From positions 143,139 through 207,138 of the forward strand of contig JACPPD010000004.1 of assembly GCA_016191145.1 (NCBI GenBank): a stretch of DNA of 64,000 bases, in the 5' to 3' direction. The notes beneath the pieces are model-generated. The model was given only the letters and a program-made list of their open reading frames with translations, ran no database searches and was not told where the DNA came from. Shown in pieces: positions 57,452 through 64,000 of this stretch. The position numbers were made by a program, and so were the translations under genes. Origin of the DNA: Ignavibacteria bacterium. Its GTDB lineage: Bacteria > Bacteroidota > Ignavibacteria > Kapaibacteriales > Kapaibacteriaceae. Every line of letters starts with the position of its first letter. Within the stretch, counting starts at the first letter, position 1.

Positions 57452-59080
57452 TTAATACTCGGGCTTCCAGCTCATCGACGCAACATATTCCTCAACGCTA
57501 TCCGGTTTGGCTACGGTTGCCAGTCCAGCCTCGAAAAAATACTCTGTAACTGCAACGGCTACGTGATGAGTTGATTCCCTGATCTTCTCCAGTGGCGGGT
57601 ATACTTGCCCTCGGTCAAATTGCTCCTGCGTAACAAGTGAAGCGAGTGCTCTGGCTGCCCTGCTGAACACTTTGTCGGGTATAGTCTTTGGCTTCGTTGC
57701 AAGGATGGCCAAACCCACTGCAGGAAATATGTAAATATTATTACCTTGTCCGGGAAAAATCGTCTTTCCTTGATACTCGAATGGTGGAAAGGGGCTTCCA
57801 CTCGCGAATATTGCTCGCCCTTCCGACCATAAGTAGGCATCCTGGGCTGAGCATTCACTCTTTGATGTCGGATTAGAAAATGCCATAATTATGGGTCGCT
57901 CCGCATTGCTGGCCATCTGTTCAATTACATCGCGCGAAAAGCTGTTTGGAATTGTGCTGGTGCCAATAATGACTGTTGCCTTTAGTTCGCGCACGGATTC
58001 CAACAACGTGGGAATCCCTCGATGGTCGTGTGCAAAATCGGCCTTGCCCTCGGAAAGATCGTTGCGTTGTTTAACAACCAGCCCCTTACTGTCGACTAAC
58101 CAGCATCGGCTTCGTGCCTCTTCAACTGTTATCCCATCCTTCAGCATGGCTGTACACAACAGATTGGCAATTCCTAATCCGGCAGAACCTGCACCAAAAA
58201 ACAAAAATGTCTGATCCTGCAGCCGTTCGGATTTGTACTTCATTGCAGCTATGATACCAGCTACTCCGGTTGCGGCTGTTCCCTGTATATCGTCGTTAAA
58301 GGATGGGATTCTGTTTCTGTAACGCTCTAAAATGATACCGGCATTCTGATTTGCGAAATCCTCCCACTGTATGCAGCATCCAGGAAAAACTTCTTCAACT
58401 GACTGCACAAATTCTTCGATGAATGCATCATATTCCTCATCTACTAACCGTTCTTGCGGCACTCCGATATAAAACGGATCGTTGCGCAGCTCTTTGTTGT
58501 TTGTCCCAACGTCCAGCACAATGGGAAGAGTGAAGTATGGTGGAACTCCTGCAACTGCAGTGTACAGCGCTAGCTTGCCAATGGGAATTCCCATGCCCTG
58601 CGCACCAAGATCACCAAGGCCAAGGATGCGCTCGCCGTCAGTTACACAAATGAAGCGAACGTCCGCTTCGGGCCAGTTTCGCATCACTTCGCTCATGTAG
58701 CCGCGATGCTTTAACGAGATGTATAATCCCTTTGGTCGACGATATATTCTACCAAATGTCTGACATGCAAGACCAACAGTTGGCGTGTAGACAATCGGCA
58801 TGTACTTTACCGGATCCTTCATCAATATTGAGTAATAACAACTTTCGTTTCTATCCTGCAGGTCATTGAAATAAATGTATTTGTCTAAATCTGTAGGCAG
58901 CGAGTCTATGTGCGCTTTGATTCTTCGCTCCTGCATTTGCATAGTCGATACGATGTCCGGTAGCAATCCAAGTAAACCATATTCCACTCGCTCGTCCCGC
59001 GTAAAAGCCGTGCCATGATTCCAGCGCGGGTCTCGCAGGAGGTCCATACCTCGCTTTCCTGATGGATGTCCATTCGCCAT
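57452..59080 (-). CDS. NAD(P)-dependent malic enzyme
   Basis: The 542-aa protein is the large-subunit type (SfcA/MaeA-like) that decarboxylates malate to pyruvate. ATG 59080 is chosen over the TTG three codons upstream. Signatures: MPIVYTPTVGLACQTFGRIYRRPKGLYISLKHRG near residue 100; the metal- and substrate-binding region VQSVEEVFPGCCIQWEDFANQNA; NDDIQGTAATGVAGIIAAM; the dinucleotide fold FFGAGSAGLGIANLL; and PTSKSECSAQDAYLWSEGRAIFASGSPF. Cofactor preference cannot be read safely from the sequence. Confidence 0.96.
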   Translation of the reverse strand: MANGHPSGKRGMDLLRDPRWNHGTAFTRDERVEYGLLGLLPDIVSTMQMQERRIKAHIDSLPTDLDKYIYFNDLQDRNESCYYSILMKDPVKYMPIVYTPTVGLACQTFGRIYRRPKGLYISLKHRGYMSEVMRNWPEADVRFICVTDGERILGLGDLGAQGMGIPIGKLALYTAVAGVPPYFTLPIVLDVGTNNKELRNDPFYIGVPQERLVDEEYDAFIEEFVQSVEEVFPGCCIQWEDFANQNAGIILERYRNRIPSFNDDIQGTAATGVAGIIAAMKYKSERLQDQTFLFFGAGSAGLGIANLLCTAMLKDGITVEEARSRCWLVDSKGLVVKQRNDLSEGKADFAHDHRGIPTLLESVRELKATVIIGTSTIPNSFSRDVIEQMASNAERPIIMAFSNPTSKSECSAQDAYLWSEGRAIFASGSPFPPFEYQGKTIFPGQGNNIYIFPAVGLAILATKPKTIPDKVFSRAARALASLVTQEQFDRGQVYPPLEKIRESTHHVAVAVTEYFFEAGLATVAKPDSVEEYVASMSWKPEY

Positions 59081-59129
59081 AAGAAACAAAGTTACGTAGC
59101 TTCGTCGTTCTCAAGCCTAGGCAAAGCTT

Positions 59130-59717
59130 ATGTACAAAATGTGTGCTTATGCGCTGTTTTCAATTGCGATGTGCGCTGCGCATGCCCAAACATATTTCTC
59201 CGAAGGATTGCGCGATCACATTGCGTTTGATGTTGGCGTTTGGCTTCCTTTCGGTGAAGTTGGCTCAAAACTCGACATGGAGCCGTCCGCTGGCTTCAAC
59301 ATCCACTTCTGGAAAGTTTTAAGTGAAAATGTCTTTGTCGTAGGCTCCGTCGGTAATGGCTGGCTCCGAATGGGAACGAATGCTAAGACCGATACGGGTG
59401 TGTACGACTTGTCGAATTATACACTCACTGCCTCTCCCTTGTTAGGGGGCATTGGATATGTGCTTTCACTTGGCGAAGTAGTTAATGCGTGGTTTATAGG
59501 TCATGCAGGTGCTACTATCATCAACGTTACAGAAGGACGCGGCCCGCCTGTTACCTACATCAGCGACAATGCATACTTTACTCTTGGTGCTACGCTCGGA
59601 ACTTCGTACCGCGTCTCAGAAGTTGTGAGCATTTTGTTTGGAGCCCGTTATCAAAAACTTTTCGGAGATGACTTACAACATGCCGACATTGGAATTGGCG
59701 CATCATACAGATGGTAG
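59130..59717 (+). CDS. Exported outer-membrane beta-barrel protein
   Basis: The 195-aa protein has a signal peptide (MYKMCAYALFSIAMCAAHAQ). The mature part alternates hydrophobic and polar residues in short strands with Gly turns (IAFDVGVWLPFGEVG, then VVGSVGNGWLRMG, then ASPLLGGIGYVLSLGE, ending IGIGASYRW with terminal Trp), as in OmpW/OmpA-like eight-stranded barrels. No specific family is recognised. Its stop overlaps the TTG of the next gene's start region. Confidence 0.82.
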   Translation: MYKMCAYALFSIAMCAAHAQTYFSEGLRDHIAFDVGVWLPFGEVGSKLDMEPSAGFNIHFWKVLSENVFVVGSVGNGWLRMGTNAKTDTGVYDLSNYTLTASPLLGGIGYVLSLGEVVNAWFIGHAGATIINVTEGRGPPVTYISDNAYFTLGATLGTSYRVSEVVSILFGARYQKLFGDDLQHADIGIGASYRW

Positions 59718-59718
59718 T

Positions 59719-60783
59719 TTGAAAGCCGATCATAGTAATCGGTTATTGCTCACTATTTTTATCGTTTTTCTTATTAACCTATACCCGAATACGGCACAGG
59801 AGCGTCATTTAAGCAATATTCGCCAGCTTACTTTTGGTGGCGATAATGCCGAAGCGTATTTCAGCTTCGACGGCAGTCGCCTTTCTTTTCAGAGCAATAA
59901 CAGATCGTGGGGTCTGCATTGCGATCAAATCTTCGCAATGGATATCCAATCGGCTGAAGCCGATACCTCGTATCGTCCACCTATGATTTCAAATGGTAAG
60001 GGGCGAACCACGTGTGCGTACTACATGCCCGACAACAAGCACGTCCTGTACGCCAGCACATACGAAGCAGGAGACCAATGTCCATCGGAGCCGGAGCCCC
60101 GAGCCGATAAAAAGTATGTATGGCCGGTATACAGCTCCTACGATATCTATGTGTCGGATCTCGATGGAAATATTGTAAATAAATTGACTGATTCCCCTGG
60201 TTACGATGCCGAGGCTACCATCTCTCCCGATGGATCGAAGATTGTATTCACCTCCGACCGTTCCGGCGATCTGGAATTGTGGACGATGAATGTTGATGGT
60301 TCGAATCAACGTCAGATTACGTTCGGTTTGGGGTACGATGGCGGAGCTTTTTTCTCACCCGACAGTAAGAGACTTGTGTTCCGATCCTCACGTCCGTCAA
60401 CAGATTCTGAAAGACTCGAGTATCTCGATTTGCTGCGTCAGGGCTTAGTTGCCCCAACTGAAATGGAAATCTACACGTGCAACACCGACGGTTCTGATCT
60501 ACGGCAGGTAACACATCTCGGCAAGGCTAACTGGGCCCCCTTCTTTCATCCAGGCGGCACAAAAATCATCTTCTCATCCAATCACGCCTCTAAACGTGGG
60601 TATGATTTCCAGCTCTACCTTATCAACACCGATGGAACAGGGCTGGAACAGGTTACCACTGAAAGCATTTTCAATGCATTCCCCATGTTCTCCCCCAACG
60701 GTAAATTCCTTTCCTGGTCGAGCAATCGTTTAAATGGTGGAACAAGAGCAACGAATGTGTTTATCGCGGAGTGGAAGGATTAG
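59719..60783 (+). CDS. TolB-like beta-propeller (PD40/WD40-like) exported protein
   Basis: The chosen start TTG 59719 directly follows the preceding stop and gives a short signal (LLLTIFIVFLINLYPNTAQ). The frame is open further upstream inside the previous gene. The protein (~354 aa) is built of PD40 repeats: RQLTFGGDNAEAYFSFDGSRLSFQSN, then DAEATISPDGSKIVFTSDRSGDLELWTMNVDGSNQRQITF, then GGAFFSPDSKRLVFRSSRP, and similar. This is a TolB-type six-bladed propeller, normally periplasmic. With no Pal, TolQ or TolR nearby it may be a paralogue rather than TolB itself. Confidence 0.88.
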   Translation: MKADHSNRLLLTIFIVFLINLYPNTAQERHLSNIRQLTFGGDNAEAYFSFDGSRLSFQSNNRSWGLHCDQIFAMDIQSAEADTSYRPPMISNGKGRTTCAYYMPDNKHVLYASTYEAGDQCPSEPEPRADKKYVWPVYSSYDIYVSDLDGNIVNKLTDSPGYDAEATISPDGSKIVFTSDRSGDLELWTMNVDGSNQRQITFGLGYDGGAFFSPDSKRLVFRSSRPSTDSERLEYLDLLRQGLVAPTEMEIYTCNTDGSDLRQVTHLGKANWAPFFHPGGTKIIFSSNHASKRGYDFQLYLINTDGTGLEQVTTESIFNAFPMFSPNGKFLSWSSNRLNGGTRATNVFIAEWKD

Positions 60784-60951
60784 GCAGAAGATATCTAATG
60801 TTATTGTTGCGTTCTAAGATGAATACATTCACAAAGAGCGATTGAACAAGCTGAATGTCTAATGATAATGACCCAGCACAGTGCGACTCAAGCCCTCAGC
60901 CTATATGTCGGCAAGTACTCGCGGAGAAAACATCTTGCAAATTGCGTACAA
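60784..60951. other. Short intergenic region
   Basis: 168 bp between the TolB-like gene and the convergent HNH gene. Nothing coding is seen. Confidence 0.5.
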
Positions 60952-61788
60952 CTATTTCACATTTTTTCGAAGTTCTTTAAGCTTGTCAGCTATTACGCCT
61001 GCATCAATTCCCAAATGCGCTCTGCGGTGACAGTTAGGGCAAATAGCAGAAATATTATTCATAGAATCCTCACCCTGGTTAGCCAACGGAATAATATGGT
61101 GTGTTTCGAGAAATATTCCGTTGCTGGATGTAATAAAACCTATTGTACCACAACACTCACAGATGCCGCCCGCTCTTTTCAGAGCCTTTTCCCTGATCAA
61201 AGGGTTGCGTACAAAGACATTGCTTTGGTGTGATATTTTCTTCGGAAATGTGCTAACATCATCGGCTGCAAATTGATCGATTAATTTAGTATGTTGAATT
61301 CCGCGAACGAGTTCTGCCATTCCTGTTTCCTCTGAGTATATACTAATGTGCCATGGCATAGGATCAAGCTTTCTGTGCTTTACCTGATACGGACTGGTGT
61401 TCATGCGATAACCGTGTCTCTTGGTTCTGGTGCAGATGATGATTCGAACAGGAAGATTCTGTGAATAAGCCGACCTGATGGCAACATGCATTCTCGCTGC
61501 ACGTTTAGCTAGAGTTTGATTTTTTGTTTGTGACCGCTCCTCAGTCAGATCCTTAATATTAATCCGAATGCCTATGTTAGTTTCATTCAGCATCATCAAA
61601 TTGTCGAACCAGAAATTCAGTACAATCGTCTTGTCATCCACAAAACTCCACTCGTAGCAATATTTAGGGTTGGAGTCTGCACGACCTTTACTATGGTACC
61701 AATCCGAGACATCAATGCCGGCTGATCTAACAAGATCTATGACTTTTGGTTTGCTTGTAGGCAGAAGTATTTTAAGTCCACGATGCAC
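60952..61788 (-). CDS. HNH endonuclease, restriction-associated
   Basis: The 278-aa protein starts at GTG 61788, preceded by GGGAG. The C-terminal ~75 residues form a zinc-bound HNH domain: Cys210 and Cys213 in GICECCG, His230/His231 in LETHHIIPLANQGEDSMNNISAICPNCHRR, then Cys250, Cys253 and His254. The N-terminal ~190 residues are unrecognised and may read DNA or modified bases, as in McrA-type systems; that is inference. It lies 31 bp downstream of the helicase-nuclease gene and in the same direction, so the two likely form one restriction operon. Confidence 0.85.
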   Translation of the reverse strand: MHRGLKILLPTSKPKVIDLVRSAGIDVSDWYHSKGRADSNPKYCYEWSFVDDKTIVLNFWFDNLMMLNETNIGIRINIKDLTEERSQTKNQTLAKRAARMHVAIRSAYSQNLPVRIIICTRTKRHGYRMNTSPYQVKHRKLDPMPWHISIYSEETGMAELVRGIQHTKLIDQFAADDVSTFPKKISHQSNVFVRNPLIREKALKRAGGICECCGTIGFITSSNGIFLETHHIIPLANQGEDSMNNISAICPNCHRRAHLGIDAGVIADKLKELRKNVK

Positions 61789-61819
61789 AATTTTCTCCCA
61801 AAAATTTATTAGATGTAAC

Positions 61820-63804
61820 TCACCTTAGTACTCCCTCCATTTCGGACATTTCCGCAACCTCTACTGCACGCCACTTTCCAAATCCGACGGAAGCATTCAC
61901 TGCTTCTACCCATAACTCCAAAGCTGCTTTCTTTGCCCTGCTTTCGTCGGTAGGTGAGCCTTTAACTTCCACGACGAGGGTTTCGCCGCTGTTTAAGTGG
62001 ACGAGAAAATCAGGTATGTACTTTCTGCGCGATCCGTTCCATAAATAATAAATATAGAATGCAATGTGATCGTTCTTGACCCATGCTATAACATTATCAC
62101 TTTCTTCTAGTTTGTTGGCAACGAAAGATTCCCATGCGCTGTCGGTGACTACGCTGTTGATATGGCATTTCTGAGTTGGACGTACTGTTCTCGATGTCCA
62201 CCATGTACGCATGTTTCCCGTTGATCCAATTGGTTGCTCTTCGTCGAACACACAATCTAAATGTTCTTTGTTTTGTGCGTTTACATATCTCACCAAATGT
62301 TGCACTATGCGGTCCATGCTCTGGCCAATGAGAATGCGTCTGCGCAATGGTTCGTTGTAGAATTCTCCAGGCACACGCACCTTGTTACTGCCAATGAATT
62401 GCTCCGACAGTTTTACAAGTTGCATCAGAAGGTGTTCCCTTCCTCCAGAAAACGTACCCCGAAGTTCCTCAAATGCTTTTTGTGCTGCTCGGAAAACAAG
62501 CCGCTGAAATCTGAATGCCTCGGGTATGGATGCAAGATCGATTCGTTTCACTTTAGAGAAATCTTCTGCACCACCCATTGCCGGCGCGAGATCTGCATGG
62601 ACAACTACTTGCGAAGGTTCAATTACGATGTCCTCAACAGCGTTCCAATCAATCGTCAACTCCCCACGAGTCACATGCTCAACACGCAGAACGTTCGGCC
62701 ATCGTATCTCAAATTCATTTCTGTCCTTCACAACTTCAATCTGATACGTCGGCTTTGGTGGCGGTGGTGGATCGCCCCCTTCGGAATCATCTTGAAAAAT
62801 TGTAAGGGGCACACCAAACACATTCACATACTCTGGCATGAAGAGCCCGTTTTCGTCTGTGTCGTAGGCAACGCGTCGCAGACCTCTACCAATTACCTGC
62901 TCGCACAACAACTGACTCGAGAATGCGCGCAAACCCATGATGTGTGTTACGTTCTTTGCATCCCAACCTTCGGAAAGCATTGCAACAGATATCACGCTTT
63001 GCAGATCCTGACCAGCCATACCACGCTTACCCACACTATCGACGATTGCTCTCAATAATTCTTCCTTACTAAGGTCTAACAATCTGTTCTTAACATCGGT
63101 TGGGAGATTTGTTGCGTCGATTATTTGCTGTAGTTGATTTGAATAATCTTTATCAATTGTTGCACTTTCACCAATCTCTGCCTTATCCAGAACTCTTGAA
63201 TCAACACGCAGTGTTCGTTGGGCATTCTTAAGCTCCGGAATCACCGGATCGTCCGAGTTCAGGTAGTGCTCAATCCGTGCTGCAGTTTCTGTCCTGTTGC
63301 AAACCGTTAACATAACTGGTGGCGAAGTGTGCCCAGCCGTTTGCCAATTCCTAGCTGTCTCTCTCCAATCAAACGCTAACAATGAATATGCTTGCTGTAC
63401 CAATTGCGGGAGAGGTTCGTGCGGTTGTGCACCGCGCCTGTTGAGATCATCGCCCACTTCTGGCTGACGGTACAAATGATACAGTTTTGGCCGTAACGTT
63501 TTCGTGTCGGGAATAACTCCGTCGCGTATTACAACGCGTGGAGTTTTTACAAGACCGCCCTCAATCGCATCGTTGAGTCCGAAGTCTGATACATTCCAAT
63601 CATAAAGACCGGCTTGGGTATTTTTCTTCCCTGTTGGAGCGAATGGAGTAGCTGAGAGATCAAAACACCTGTTGATTCTCAACACTTCATGAATGCGGTC
63701 CAACCCTTCAATCCATCGCGTTGCCTCATCAACATCCAACCCCTGCTCTGCCGCTTCTTTCTTTGATATCTTCAGTTCGGCAGATATGCGGTATGCGTGA
63801 TGAG
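61820..63804 (-). pseudogene. Type III Res-like helicase/PD-(D/E)xK protein, N-terminus removed by an IS element
   Basis: The frame covers most of a Res-like SF2 helicase: DLSATPFAPTG (motif III region), LRVDSRVLDKAEIG, SVAMLSEGWDAKNVTHIMGLRAF (motif V region), EQVIGRGLRR (motif VI), and a C-terminal nuclease signature (IPDFLVHLNSGETLVVEVKG). The longest frame begins with TTG 63739, but coding continues upstream to HHAYR at 63791-63802, the tail of the DExx box (motif II). There it meets the end of an IS3-family element at about 63805. Motif I and the DE of motif II are lost, so the ATPase cannot work from this copy. The partner HNH gene follows. Confidence 0.85.
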
Positions 63805-64000
63805 TGATACAGACCCCTAAATAGTTGGACTGAGATTCTACCTTTGAAGTAAGACGAAGGGAGAATTCTCAGATGAAGAAGCGACCACGATTTACGGATG
63901 AGCAACGACTGGCGATCTTGAAGGAAGTCGAAGAGCATGGTCTTGCCGTCACATTGCGCAAGCATGGTCTATATGCCAAGTCGATATACACATGGCGAGA
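63805..64000 (+). mobile_element. IS3-family insertion sequence, left end (continues past window)
   Basis: The end begins TGATACAGACCCCTAAATAG and then TTGGACTGAG, similar to IS3-family termini that read TG-x-ACCCCxAAAxxxTTGGAC. An orfA follows. Right-hand end and orfB lie outside the window. Confidence 0.75.
63873..64000 (+). CDS. IS3-family transposase OrfA (N-terminal part)
   Basis: ATG 63873 opens MKKRPRFTDEQRLAILKEVEEHGLAVTLRKHGLYAKSIYTWR, the helix-turn-helix of IS3-type OrfA, and runs off the window. It binds the ends of the element; OrfB is not visible. The ribosome binding site GGGAG is 11 bases upstream. The gene is intact as far as seen, so the element may still be active. Confidence 0.85.
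   Translation, partial: MKKRPRFTDEQRLAILKEVEEHGLAVTLRKHGLYAKSIYTWR

Noticed and set aside
59638..59718. Upstream start of the TolB-like protein inside the barrel gene
   Set aside because: The extra residues precede the signal peptide and are out-of-frame translation of the barrel gene; TTG 59719 places the signal at the N-terminus.

Overview
The window is chromosomal DNA of moderate GC content from a bacterium of the Bacteroidota/Chlorobiota (FCB) side of the tree, most like the deep Ignavibacteria/Kapabacteria-type lineages. This placement is an inference from gene content: a type IX secretion (T9SS) plug protein, secreted proteins with T9SS-like C-terminal domains, bacillithiol synthesis (bshC), DUF3078- and DUF4296-like envelope proteins, a short AMP nucleosidase, a mDAP-type MurE and a short ProRS. 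Ribosome binding sites are often weak, and GTG/TTG starts and ATGA/GTGA overlaps are common.

Layout. 1-11.6 kb: a small exported protein (minus strand, cut by the window edge) diverges from a run that opens with two giant unrecognised proteins (1703 and 1411 aa), followed by a SRPBCC/GyrI-like protein, a four-helix membrane protein and a small conserved-looking protein. The same run continues without a clear break through era, bamD, a thioesterase, the T9SS plug gene, ruvB, a VOC protein and proS (11.6-18.4 kb). 18.4-25.3 kb is accessory: a broken M6 metalloprotease with a T9SS tail, a second T9SS-tailed protein, a LamG protein, remnants of IS3 and IS66-like elements, and a 2.6-kb island between two 134-bp direct copies of the lepA 5' end. 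The island carries a lipoprotein gene broken at a G9 tract, plus a coupled small membrane protein.

25.3-35.5 kb: lepA, two signal peptidases and hemW run rightward. A LolC/E-type permease, ppk, a lamin-tail surface protein and a free-methionine sulfoxide reductase run leftward. 35.5-36.6 kb is a second patch of IS66-like remnants and a truncated membrane-protein gene. 36.7-52.2 kb: ligA, a DUF3078 protein, a cytoplasmic-type subtilase, a two-domain amidohydrolase, bshC, a response regulator, a LEA-like lipoprotein, a CBS-domain transporter-like protein, an aldehyde dehydrogenase, TerC, a phosphosugar isomerase, a small unknown protein and rpsU. 52.5-60.8 kb: murE, a CoA-pyrophosphatase-type NUDIX enzyme, a DUF4296-like lipoprotein, pyrD, amn, a malic enzyme, an outer-membrane protein and a TolB-like protein.

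60.9-64 kb: a restriction-like pair, an HNH nuclease and a helicase/PD-(D/E)xK protein. The helicase gene is cut within its DExx box by an IS3-family element that runs off the right edge.

A short intergenic hairpin (12-bp arms ATGCCGGGTATC) occurs five times, mostly at ends of convergent genes, and a 29-bp tandem repeat shares its ATGCCGGG core. I saw no rRNA or tRNA gene and no CRISPR array. The points most worth a second look are the lepA-bounded island, the G9-switch lipoprotein cassette, the giant exported protein pair, and the IS-disrupted restriction locus.
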